Below, in pieces: positions 33,981 through 44,717 of a stretch of 64,000 nt of DNA. The translations under genes and the position numbers were made by a program. Location: the NCBI GenBank assembly GCA_905250115.1, contig CAJNOI010000007.1, positions 909,216-973,215 of the forward strand. The letters run 5' to 3'. The notes below the pieces were generated by a model. It saw nothing but the letters and a program-made list of their open reading frames with translations, was not told the origin of the DNA and did not search any database. Source of the stretch: Adineta steineri. Its lineage: Eukaryota > Rotifera > Eurotatoria > Adinetida > Adinetidae. Every line of letters begins with the position of its first letter. Position 1 is the stretch's first letter.

Positions 33981-35833
33981 ATGGCAATAAATACAGGTGA
34001 TATATTGAATTTTTTATCAACAATCGGGTATGTGTTCTTTTCATTTGAGATAGAATAGAAATAAAACGTCTAATTTTGTTAGACGTGGAATTGTTGGGAG
34101 AAAGCGATGTTTATGGATTAGTTTAGGTGTTATCTTAGTTATCGCAGTCATTACTATTCCAACAGCAATCGTTTTGACAAGAAAAACAAAAACGATAATA
34201 ATCATGGAAACAACGAGAGAATCACCTAGTAAGTGAAGATACTCTTTATGTGTCATGGTATTATATTAGTTATTGCAGTCATTACTATTCCAACAACGAT
34301 CGGTTTGACAGTAAAAACAGAAGCAACGACAGAATTGTCTAGTAAGTGAAGATACTATTTATGTATTATGATTGTTATCTTAGCTATTACAGCCATTACT
34401 ATTCCAACAACGACCGATTCGACAGAAAAAACAGAAACTACGACAGCATTGCCTGGTAAGTGAAGATACTATTTAGGTGAAGTATCAGTTCACTATCAAA
34501 TAGAACATTCAGTAACCTACCGAAATATTCATTATGAGAAGTTGTACAATGAAAGAAAAGAACACAGTACCCACACCCACACCCACCCTTTAATGACACT
34601 TTTGAATACTAAAATATTGACCTTCTACTTCGGTGTGAGGAAAGTCAATGCTCTCATTTTTGTCCTAAGCCTTCAGTTTTTAAAGAGAGTGACATTGATT
34701 TGTTTTTTCAAATTCAGTTTGAAATAAAAAAGAATATAAACTTACAAAACGACTTTATTATCAAAGAATAATATTCGTTTTTTTCTTATTCAGAGCAATG
34801 CACAGGAAAGTATTCCATAATAACAAATGATCCACGTAATCCGGAACATGGTTATATGGTATCAGGTGATATCAACGGCGACAATCTATTAGATATTGTT
34901 ATATCAGATTCTTCGAGTAGAATAGTCAATATCTTATATAATAATGGTAATGCTACGTTTAGTGTTGTATCCATGCAGTATGATAATACGTTCTCACCAA
35001 TCAGATTAACAACGGCTGATGTTAACAATGACAAAATGATCGACATTATTATCTTAGATAAAGATATGCCACAAATTCGAGTTCTACTTAATACTGGCCA
35101 TAGTACCTTCGACGAAAAAATTGTTCTCTTTAATGGCATTGATTCGATCTTTATTACAACAGCAGATCTTGATAAAGATAATAATTCTGATATTATTGTT
35201 GTGTCTCTAGGTTCATCAGATATCAGTATTCTCTTCAACACCAATGATGGCGGATTTACTAAACAGATAAGCTACGTCATTCCTGGTCGTTCGTACATTG
35301 TGATCACAGCAGATCTGAACAACGATGGCAGCCACGACATTATTGCTACATGTTACGAGGAGCACAAAATAGCCGTTCTATATAACAGTGGCAATGGAGC
35401 ATTCGAACCTTACAAGATCCTATCTGTTGATGCAGGACCTTTCGGTATAATGGCTGCCGATATCAATCGTGATAATAATGTCGATCTTATTGTCTTATAT
35501 CCTGAGATAAACGAAGTTCATATTATCTTGAATAATGGTGGTGGTATATTTTCTCGTCAATTCATCTTTGCCACTGGAGTTAATCCAGGATTTCTGGCAA
35601 TTGCAGATATCAATAAAGACGACAAACTCGACATTATTGTGACAAATATGGAATCTGCTAATGTAGGTATTTTCTATAATATCGAAAATGGTATTTTTGC
35701 TAAGCAAAAACTCTATTCAACAGACATCTATCCGTCTACAATTGCGATCGTTGATGTCAATACTGATGGTCAACTTGATATTATTGTAGTGCATGATGCA
35801 AGTATTGGAATTTTGTACATTGATTGTCACTAA
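33981..35833 (+). CDS. Type II membrane protein with FG-GAP/VCBS propeller
   Basis: Five exons, 33981-34027, 34083-34228, 34279-34341, 34393-34455 and 34794-35833, give 452 residues in one frame. A short cytosolic N-terminus (MAINTGDILNFLSTIGRGIV) leads to a membrane anchor (CLWISLGVILVIAVITIP) and a Thr-rich stalk. Two tandem 63-base exons, near copies of each other and of the end of exon 2, lengthen the stalk (TIPTT...KTE.TTE). The extracellular part holds about seven FG-GAP/VCBS repeats of the form ADLNNDGSHDIIATCYE: D-x-N-x-D-x-x-x-D Ca-binding loops recur as INGDNLLDIVISD, VNNDKMIDIIILD, INRDNNVDLIVLY, INKDDKLDIIVTN and VNTDGQLDIIVVH. This predicts an integrin-alpha-like beta-propeller on the cell surface. 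Intron 4 (338 bases) carries a CCCACACCCA tract. Confidence 0.82.
34229..34455 (+). repeat. Tandem exon duplication (two 63-base exons)
   Basis: The segment around each exon (intron end, exon, and donor GTAAGTGAAGATACT) recurs three times: at the end of exon 2 (about 34128-34245), exon 3 and exon 4. Shared words include GTCATTACTATTCCAACA and GTAAGTGAAGATACT. The two extra exons are both 63 bases and phase 1-1, so they can be included or skipped without shifting frame. Confidence 0.85.
34569..34589. repeat. CCCACACCCA tract (C-rich arm only)
   Basis: ACCCACACCCACACCCACCC inside intron 4 of the FG-GAP gene; a single arm of the G-rich hairpin family. Confidence 0.5.
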
Positions 35834-36011
35834 TGAATAAACTTATATTGTAGAAGAACACTAGATTTAAATTTCATTCATGAATGCTTATTGCCCTTGC
35901 GTTTATTTCGTCTCATTTATTTTATTTTATCTCTCGCATTTGTTATGCATTGTTCAAATTTCAAATAAAAATAAAAGATTGAATAGACTAATTATTTTAA
36001 TATATTTTGAA

Positions 36012-36070
36012 GGTAGATGTGGCTGTGGGTGTCAGATGAGTAGCATACTAACATCCACACCCACCCCTAT
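36012..36070. repeat. GTGGGTGT hairpin repeat
   Basis: Left arm GGTAGATGTGGCTGTGGGTGT, right arm ACATCCACACCCACCCCTA, loop about 20 bases. Confidence 0.7.
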
Positions 36071-36101
36071 GATTCAACTTAGATTCTTATTAAAGTTGGA
36101 T

Positions 36102-36395
36102 GTTTAATGCAGTGGTGGATTTAGGGGGGGGGGGGCGATCGCCCCCATCGCCCCCCCTTCCGAATTTTTTTTTGATTTTTTACAGCAAAAATGAACGAAA
36201 AAATAGGTTCACACTACTTCAATTGGACTCAAAAAATAGCTTTTAACCAAAATCGCCCCCCCCCCAGGTATCGCCCCTTCATACTAAAAAAATAAAAATC
36301 CCCCACCCCCTCCCCAGGTATTGTCCCTTCATACCAAAAAAATAAAAAATTTCGCCCTCCCCTTCCAAAATCCTAGATCCGCCACTGGTTTAATG
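36102..36395. mobile_element. hAT-type MITE with 8-bp target duplication
   Basis: Element 36110-36387 (278 bases), flanked by GTTTAATG at 36102-36109 and 36388-36395. The ends are CAGTGGTGGATTTAGG and the complement of CCTAGATCCGCCACTG, that is CAGTGGCGGATCTAGG with two mismatches; this is a common hAT terminal sequence. The interior has a run of about 13 G, several C runs and repeated TCGCCCC...CCAGGTAT.G.CCCTTCATAC segments. No ORF. Confidence 0.9.
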
Positions 36396-37854
36396 TGAGT
36401 CTTCTTTGGCCCTGACACATACATGCAAATCTATTTTATTTCATAAGACCTTCCCTTCAGTTAAGGGAATATTTTGCTCAAATCAAATCTCTTCTGTTTT
36501 TTTGTCAGGAGGCTTTGCATTTCCTTCTTCAAGTGATGACTTTCATTAAAAATAACATTAAATTTAGTCTAACATTCTGTTTTCATATCCTTCCTCGGTA
36601 GTTTCAACATCATGAACATTCATTGTATTGACAACATAATAAATCACATTTGATATGACTTTGTTCAAAAATTAGTTTGAGAAAAACGGAAATCAATTAT
36701 TTATTTTTATACATCAAACGTTTCAAATGTTAGATTTGTCGCATATGTTTCAATAAAAATATTTTACATTGACGTCATTAGGTAGGAAAATAGAAAAAAA
36801 CTTGTTGTTGTTGTTTTTGTAATCTTTAGTTTTCAGTCAGATACTTAAGAGTTTCTTTTTCTGATTTTAATAAATTTCATTATTAACTATTAGATGAATC
36901 TTTGTTTTTGATCATTTTCATCGAAATATGTGTTAAGAAAAGGTAAGGATTTGGCAATAATAACAAATGGAAAGATATATGAGAATCGTTTATTTATTTT
37001 AACCGAGAAAAAATACTATTCCATTCGATTATTTTCGATCACTAGAAATTCAAATATTTGTTTTTTTCGAAAAGACTAAATGGTAAAGTTAATAAATGTT
37101 AAAAATGATTTAAGAGAAAAATCTCAAGATCTTTCCTCCAATTCTTGATGATAGATCCAGATACTTGACGATAAATACAAGAAAATAATAAAATTTATAA
37201 AAGAAAACCCTCTTAAAAGTAAATGAAATCATATTAGAACATGAAAATTTTGTAAAAATGTGAATATTTTTGAAGAACTTTTATCAAAACTTGTTCAATT
37301 GTTTTACTCATCATTAGAAGTCAAATTGAATTCCTCAGCGTGTGTTCAATATTTTCTGAAAAATATTTTCTTTTTGATATTTTAGTATAGATCCAGAAAA
37401 ATCAACAGCAAAAAAAACTAACGTACCGTTGCCGTGATCATTGTTAGAGAAATGTTGTGAATTTTAAGGCTATGAGTGTTCAGGACTTGTACTGTTGCTG
37501 CTAATCGATAAATTCCGTTGAGTCTCATAGATTTGCATATGTAAACATCAAATTTATGTATTTTTATATTGCCTCTCAACAAAAAAAACCTGCCGCTACT
37601 GCGCTACCATGAACATCTTCATTCTATATGTGTGACATGTTTTTTTAGATTTTTTACTGTAAAAGTATTGAAGAACTGTTCAATTAATTATGATACTCGA
37701 CAACATCGAAACTTGTGATGTAATTCATTTGTAAAAATAACTTTGATTGAAATGAATTATTTTAGAATGAACAAGTCAAATTAAAATCAACTACTCAATC
37801 AAGATCTTTGTATGTGTAGTGTAATAAAGAATTTAAATAATTGATTTAGTTTAG

Positions 37855-39005
37855 ATCACAATGTTTTCAAAAAAGAAAATTAATATGGATTATTATTTTC
37901 ATTGTCGTTATTATTTTAATAATAATTATTCCAATTGTTATTATTAAAACAAAAAAAAGCAACGTCATACAAATATCAGCAACAGTAGAAATAACGACAC
38001 AAGAAACTACGGAAACTTTGAATGAATCAACAACAGAAGGTAAAATTTAGAGAAAAAATAGATAATATCTTTGTTTTTTTTATCAAATTTAATTTAACTT
38101 TACTCTTAGAACGAATTCTACCAAAGTATAAAAAGTGGAAACAACAAGGAATTACTGTCGCTGGAGGAAATGGAGACGGAGATCAATTAAATCAACTCGG
38201 TTTTCCTGGTACCATCAATATTGATGAGAACAAAACTATTCTTATTCTTGATAAGAACAATCGTCGTATTGTTGAATGGAAATATGGATCGAATAGTAGT
38301 CAAATTATTCTAGGTGTATATGATCGATTATTTTATCCAACAGATATAGTCGTTGACAAAGAAAATAATGCTTTGATCATTTATGACACTGGTAGCAGAC
38401 GAATAATTCGATGGTTTCGTGAAAATCAAACTATTCAAGAAATTCTCGCTTTTAATCCTAATATTTATCTAGCAATGGATAAAAATGGATCTATTTATAT
38501 TTGTGACTATTACGCGAACGAAGTGAGACGATGGAAAGATGGAGATAAAACACGTGGAACAATTGTTGCAGGTGGAAATGGATATGGAACTGATCTCAAT
38601 CAATTTCGTTCTCCTCGTTGTATCTTTGTCGATGATGATTATTCTGTTTTTGTATCAGATTGGGGAAATGATCGTGTAATGAAATGGAAACAAGGTGCAA
38701 CAGAAGGAATTGCTGTTGCTGGTTGGAATAATAACGGAGGTAATCTCGACCAATTGTCTAATCCTGAAGGAGTGCTTGTTGATCAGTTGGGTCATATCTA
38801 CGTAGCGGATTATAATAATCATCGAGTGGTGCGTTGGTGTGACGGGGATATATATGGTTCAGTCGTTGTTGGTGGAAATGGTGTTGGAAACGGATCAAAT
38901 CAATTGAATTCACCAGCTCGTTTATCATTTGATACTGAAGGAAATCTTTATGTTGTTGATCAAAGGAATCGTCGAGTCCAAAAATTTGAAATATCTCATG
39001 ATTAA
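37855..39005 (+). CDS. Type II membrane protein with NHL beta-propeller (5' end unresolved)
   Basis: The exon 37855-38039 encodes SQCFQKRKLIWIIIFIVVII...PIVIIKTKKSN, a basic stop then membrane anchor, and a Thr/Glu-rich stalk (TTQETTETLNESTTEG). It joins in phase 1 to 38110-39005 through a 70-base intron. The second exon holds five to six NHL repeats: each has a glycine-rich start (VAGGNGDGDQLNQL, VAGGNGYGTDLNQF, VVGGNGVGNGSNQL), then a P..I.VD...IYV.D..N.RV..W phrase (for example GHIYVADYNNHRVVRW). This predicts a six-blade extracellular propeller. The architecture parallels the FG-GAP gene upstream, including the phase of the junction before the anchor. No start codon is in frame in the anchor exon, so a short first exon lies upstream of 37855. 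Confidence 0.8.
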
Positions 39006-40228
39006 AATGTATTGTGAAATGAAATGATTTTTTGAAATAAAATAAAAATTCTTTATCTAAATCTTTGATTTTGATAAAAGTTGAAATGTTACATGTAGTT
39101 TGAATGAAATCATAGAAAATAATGGAAAGAAAGGTTCATAAAGGATAGAAAACAAAGATCGATTATACATAATATTCATTATCCATGTAGAAGAAAACGA
39201 TTTTTAGGTAAAACATTAAAAAGTTAGGCGAAATGGGTGTGAGTGTGGTTTGAGGGAAGATGCACATCCTCATTCCAATCTTTGATGAATTAAAATGAAA
39301 ACAGAATATATTTTAATACAGACATATTCTCTTTTGCCAAAATATTGCAATTCAATAAAAAACAATGTCTTTTTTTTTCTTTTGCTTTATACTAATTGCA
39401 TGTCCTTGATAATCACAATCAAATTTTTGCAATTTTTGTGGCAGTGATATAAATAAAATACCTAGATAAGCAAGTTTTCTAGCTGTATATGCATAGTCAA
39501 TTTCTAAATACAATGATCTAAGATTACAAGATCTTCATAAATTATATGAGAGGATTTAATTTAATGAAGCAAGTTTTTCTACAGAGATGAATATTTTCTA
39601 ATTTAAATATTTTTAAACGATCATAATTGGTAGCAAAATAACGAGTAAACGTTAAATATTGTTGATATTCCTCAAAAGGTATCGATATTCAGATGTAGAT
39701 GTTGATGAATTACATCTCAAACATATGAAAGAGAGATAATTAAAAAAAGAGATTCTTTTATGAATTGTTCAAATTTTTCAGTAAACCCTAATTGAGCGAC
39801 GTTTACTACAATTAGTTTGAAGTATGACTTTTGAATATATTTATCTTCCATTGTTTTTTTTTCTCCAAATTATCTAAGTTCATAAATTCGATATTCTTAC
39901 ACATTAAATTCTATGCTTTTTATATGAGAAATGACAATTTTTTATTTGTCGTATTTATCTAGCTGATGATTATAGCCAACAATACTTTTTTAACCATTTA
40001 CTTTCTCCTCTTATTACACTCTTAGTCATCTTGTGTAATTTCAAAAGGAAGAGAAAGGAAAAAATATTTTTTATAAGTAAATGACTCATTCAGTAAATAC
40101 TGATGATGTGTACATACATATTGACGACAGTTGATACGTGTAAAACTGCCATCGTCTACTGGCTATATTTATAACCTTGGAAGTTTTCTATGATCATCAA
40201 TTTTACGTTTTTTTTTCTAGAATAAAAC
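39006..40228. other. Gene-free stretch with a dispersed repeat
   Basis: Contains a G-rich tract (39234-39276), repeat copy 2 (39303-39408) and otherwise A+T-rich DNA leading to the PARG-like gene. Confidence 0.5.
39234..39408. repeat. G-rich tract plus dispersed repeat, copy 2
   Basis: GGGTGTGAGTGTGGTTTGAGGG with a weak C arm CACATCCTCATTCC, followed 25 bases later by the roughly 105-base repeat that matches 27376-27474. In the 27-kb copy the hairpin lies on the other side of the repeat. Confidence 0.65.
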
Positions 40229-41505
40229 ATGTCGACAACTACAACATATATTGCTGATTCACAACGTGTATTCGCCGTATCAAAAGAAAATAATAATTTT
40301 CAATCACTGGCTAATCTGATTTCCATTTGCGAAAAAAAACACAGAGAATTTCCACGTCTTGAACAAGCTATTCTTCAATTAGATTTTGATTTCTACAATG
40401 ATCTTCTTCCAACAATAGCTCAATGGGCTTCTGATCATACACAAGCTAACCCTATTCAACCACTTCAAGCAAATACAACAGCAACAGTTGTTTATACACC
40501 ATCGCAAGCACGTTATATTCTTGCAAATGCTTTTTTTCTTAATACAATACAAGGATATGGAAATATTGATCTAAATCATTTATATAATACATATGATGAG
40601 AAATTAGCTATTGCAAGAATACGATGTTTAATAGAATATTTTCGTTTATCATCATTACATCACGATGATGATAATCGACAAATATCAATTGAACGATATT
40701 GTTATGGTACTGAATTACCAGATTGGAATAAACAAAATATTCTTATTCAATCATCGAAAATTAATATATTTACTGATCGAATGGAAGATGCAAATGAAGC
40801 ACAAGGTTTTGTTGATTTTGCCAATAAACATATTCATATACATAGAATTATCCCATCAGCAACACAAGAAGAAGTTTTATGTAAATAAATTTATTTTCAT
40901 TTAATTTATTTTGTTATTTGTTGCATTTTTTAGTTAGTTGTTGTCCAGAAGCATTTTTATCAATTCTTATTTGTGAAACATTAGAAGATGATGAAATTGT
41001 TATTCTTCGTGGATGTAAACGATTCGTTGATTATACTGGTTATGCTGATACATTTTGTTATAAAGGTCACTATGAACAATCAAATTCAAATCATATTCAA
41101 GATATTCTTGTTATGGATGCTGTTTTTTCTGGACAATTTACACGAGAAAAGATTGATCGAGATCTAGGTAAAGCATGGGCAACATTTAAGAAATCAAAAG
41201 ATGAAATAATTGTAACTGGTAATTGGGGATGTGGAGTATTTGGTGGTGATTTGATATTTAAATTTTTACAACAAGTATGTGCAGCTATGATTCTTGGGGA
41301 TGATTTCAAAAGATTAGATTATTCAGCTTATCATGAAGAAGATTTAGCCATGACATTGAAAAATTTATTGCAAAAGCTAGAGCAACAGAAAAAAACTGTC
41401 GCTGATATTTATGAAATGATGAATAACTATCGTCAAACTAGTGAAATGGCTGCATTACGACCGACATTTATTGATTATGTTAATAATTGGCTTAATAAAC
41501 CGTAA
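40229..41505 (+). CDS. Poly(ADP-ribose) glycohydrolase-like protein with altered GGG loop
   Basis: Two exons, 40229-40880 and 40934-41505, give 407 residues. The PARG fold is recognised by VDFANK (195-200), the catalytic QEE at 213-215, CKRFVDYTGYADTF (247-258; PARG has a YTGYA.T phrase there), VMDA, and the highly conserved TGNWGCGVFGGD (312-323). PARG cleaves ribose-ribose bonds of poly(ADP-ribose) in nucleus and cytoplasm. The signature is GGG-x6-8-QEE; here the loop has the same length but reads H203-I204-H205 where GGG belongs. GGG contacts the diphosphate of ADP-ribose, so activity may be lost or altered (inference). The long regulatory N-terminus of vertebrate PARG is absent, as in many invertebrates. 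An acceptor-like run TTTTTTTTCTAG ends 8 bases before the ATG. Confidence 0.82.
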
Positions 41506-42032
41506 TTTGAATCAATAAACACTAATATTTTTCTATTATTTCTAGTTAAATATATAAATAATTTTTTAAAAATACGATCTATATGATCAAATAATAAATT
41601 AATCGCGATATTAACGACTACAGATTTTATATAAATAATCACTTTTCATATTATAATTATAGTAGTAAATTGTAGGATGTGAAATCAAGGAGTAAAAAAA
41701 TGATATGAACTATAAAATGACTGAATCAGTATAACAATTGTAGACAACGCTTTTGTTATGATCGTTTTAGAGATATAAAATGGTATATAATAGACATAAA
41801 TGTTATTGTATTCTCGTTAATAATTAGCAAAAATTAAATGAAGATATTTTGTAAAACGGAACAGAATTTGTTCGTCAGAAACATTGTCAAAATGTATATT
41901 TCTTTTTATCGAGAAAAGTAATGTTATAATTAAAAATGTTAGAAAATAAGTATTCTAATTTATTATGAGGATAATCAAATATAGAACAAATTTTTATTAA
42001 TATAAAATTGGAATAATTGTCTATATGTTTAC
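41506..42032. other. Gene-free stretch between convergent genes
   Basis: 3' flanks of the PARG-like gene (plus) and the LRR-like gene (minus); A+T-rich, no feature seen. Confidence 0.5.
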
Positions 42033-43037
42033 CTATGTAGTTGAAACAGGAACTGCTTCTTCGTCCAAGATAGTAACTGAAGGTCGAAATGCTTTAAAAT
42101 CTTTCAAAAATTGTGTAGATTGTTCATGTGCAAGTTTCGTTATATCTGATGGAATTTCTTTATCTCGGTGACAAATATCTAAACAAAATTTAATCGACTT
42201 GAGATTTGGCAACCATTTTGGATCTGATATGCACCTATACCAAACAGACAGATGATTTGCTAAAGTGGGTGGTCCTCGAAAACGTAAAACTTCTACATTG
42301 GGTGGGAAAGAGACAGGTAGTTCTATTAAATAATTTTCTTCGGAGTCATCGTCGGACGAGTTATTCACAGCAAGATCGAGAGATTTAATCGAATGACATT
42401 GAGCCAATGCTTTGCCAAAACATTTTTCATCGTATTCATGAGAAAAATCACAACCATTCGTACTTTGGATTTTTAATTCTACGAGATGATCAAGTAAAGA
42501 GGTTTTTTCTTGAAATTTGATAAAATGATCGCAAGCATCATTTTCAATAATAGTTAGTTGTTTTAGTTTACTTGGACTATCACGAGTACATAAATCGAAG
42601 GACAAACCACAGCAGTAATCAAGTTTTAAAGAAGTAATGGTCTGTAAATGAGCTGTATTGATAGATTCACCAGCTGCACTTCCGATTACTAAAGACTGTA
42701 AAGGCCATGATGAACCAACTTGATCTAAAGGTGTGATGTTGCAATATTCATCGTATCCACTGAGCATTTCCAAATGAGAAACATTCTTCAGATCTTGTAG
42801 TGCCTCCCAAATTGCTAATGATGGTGTGTCACCAAGAAATTGAACCATATCGATGGGTTGTTTTGCAAGGTTACGTAAATGATTTAGAAAAGTTGAATCA
42901 TCAGTATCTGGATTTGCTTGTCCGCTCGAATCCCGGTTAATGATGAGTGCATGATGCAGATGAGATGGATACAAGGTATTGTTTATAGTAGTAGTTATTG
43001 GTGCATCTATGGGAGTTATAGTTGTTGTAGTCAGCAT
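42033..43037 (-). CDS. LRR-like single-exon protein of unknown function
   Basis: Uninterrupted frame of 334 residues. After a Thr-rich N-terminus (MLTTTTITPIDAPITTTINN), irregular leucine-rich units recur about every 25-30 residues: VSHLEMLSGYDEY, LQSLVIGSAAG, ITSLKLDYCCGL, LKQLTIIENDAC, LVELKIQSTNGC, IKSLDLAVNNSSDD, VEVLRFRGPP, LKSIKFCLDIC. The pattern L..L.I..... fits a degenerate LRR solenoid; no F-box is visible. The base composition is clearly less A+T-rich than the neighbours, and there is no intron. This style resembles fungal and protist LRR-like hypothetical proteins, which makes horizontal origin possible, but I cannot test it here. Function unknown. Confidence 0.65.
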   Translation of the reverse strand: MLTTTTITPIDAPITTTINNTLYPSHLHHALIINRDSSGQANPDTDDSTFLNHLRNLAKQPIDMVQFLGDTPSLAIWEALQDLKNVSHLEMLSGYDEYCNITPLDQVGSSWPLQSLVIGSAAGESINTAHLQTITSLKLDYCCGLSFDLCTRDSPSKLKQLTIIENDACDHFIKFQEKTSLLDHLVELKIQSTNGCDFSHEYDEKCFGKALAQCHSIKSLDLAVNNSSDDDSEENYLIELPVSFPPNVEVLRFRGPPTLANHLSVWYRCISDPKWLPNLKSIKFCLDICHRDKEIPSDITKLAHEQSTQFLKDFKAFRPSVTILDEEAVPVSTT

Positions 43038-44717
43038 CCTACGTATTAAATCTAATTCTGTATTGACAAAAAAAGAAACAACTGGTCGATTTCAATTATT
43101 GTCAAATGATTATCAATTATCCGATGTAAAATGTTTTATACTAAAAAAAAGAAAACTCGTGAGTCATTCGTGAAATATGATGATGTCAATAGACTTTTTT
43201 TTCTTCTTTTCTTATCATAAAGTCCTGAGTCATTCGATATCGGTAGACGCAAGAAACTGAATAACAGTGAAATTTTGATCTTATTGACAAAGATAAATAG
43301 ATGTCGTAACAGCGTGCTTTCTCAATAAAAAAATTACTGTTTCGTATAAGCAATAACATTGCCACGGTTTTTCGAAATATACAACGTTATTTCTTTCATA
43401 TTTAAATGCTCCAAACCTGAAAGTCCGATGAATCATTATGACACCTTTCTAATCCTGTTAAATATTCTTACAGCTATCGTTGTAATTGACAATGCTTGGC
43501 GGGAATACTTATCTAGAAATTCATTTTCGTCATTGTGACTAATTCCCTTATTGATAACTATCCTGTTTCTTATTAGAAATTGCGTTTTATTGTGAAATAT
43601 TTGCTTCTGTATTTAATTTCTTATTACACTGCACTAATCAAACAGTCTTTTTCTCACGCAATTGTTATATGTACACCTTTTCTTTCGAAAGAACAAACAG
43701 ATTCATAGGTTATTTATTGTAATACGATGATTTATCTATATGGACGTTAGTTAGAGAGAAAGAAAATGCATGACTATTTTTTCATATAATGTTCGAACAG
43801 TTTTATTGTGTCATAGCATAATAAATAACTATCATTAAGAGATGTAACACGCACATACACTCACTCACCCTAAAAAAAAAAATCAAAGTATCATCATTTC
43901 GAACAATTTCAGTTTTAGTCCTATAAACTATTCTAAAAATATCGACGGGAACTTTTATCGTTATTCTTATAGAGAATTTTACAATGATAGTAGCGATTGT
44001 TTCATTTGGAAGATCTTCTAATTTACTAATCAGCATTTTTCATATAAATGATTTTAAATGAACTTCAGATAAATTCCACACGGTTTGATCGCGATTGAAT
44101 TATAAAAACTGATTGGTTTAATATCAAATAAGTTCGATGATCTACTGTCATTTTATATGTAAAGTAGAATGACGTATATATGTAAAAAAAAATCAATGTT
44201 TGCTATTCGAAGGTAATAAACGGCCAAGAAGATATAGAGCGTATTTAATGATGTCAATGCTTTTCAAAACTAAATGCATCATCAAAAATACTTTATATTC
44301 TCACGTGCTATAGATACAATAGAACGTATGAATATAGAAAAAAATATATATAATACAAAAACTTTTTTGCGTAATATCTGCATATAAACTAATATTAATT
44401 GATGCTAAAGTTTTAATATCACTAGTAAATAATTATAAATGTAGTAAATATATATATATATTTTAAGTTTTACGTATTTCGGAATAAAAACGTATTTGAA
44501 ATATTATTTACCTTACTCTTTTTACCTAGAGCAAGTATATAAATCGATTACATGCACTTTATCATATCTTATTTTGTTTACGTCTATATAATAACAATGA
44601 TAAACAAAAATAAACGGAAGAAAAAAAGGTATTGCTGTATATTTGCTTGCCTATCGCAATATATATATTTTATTTTATGTTACTAATTACTTGTATTTTA
44701 TAAATATTCGAAACAAA
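43038..44717. other. Gene-free stretch, 1.7 kb
   Basis: Upstream regions of the divergent LRR-like and ankyrin genes. A+T-rich with ATATATAT tracts near 44440-44460. The short minus-strand frame at 43803-44036 has no support. Confidence 0.5.

Larger units (their letters stand above)
35834..37854. other. Intergenic region with hairpin and hAT MITE
   Basis: Two kb between the FG-GAP and NHL genes. Besides the hairpin (36012-36070) and the MITE (36110-36387) I see no coding sequence until the membrane-anchor exon at 37855. A small first exon of the NHL gene must lie in the last few hundred bases. Confidence 0.5.

Noticed and set aside
37861-37863. ATG as start of the NHL gene.
   Set aside because: It is out of frame with the membrane anchor and propeller; the anchor frame is entered through an upstream acceptor (TTTAG at 37854).
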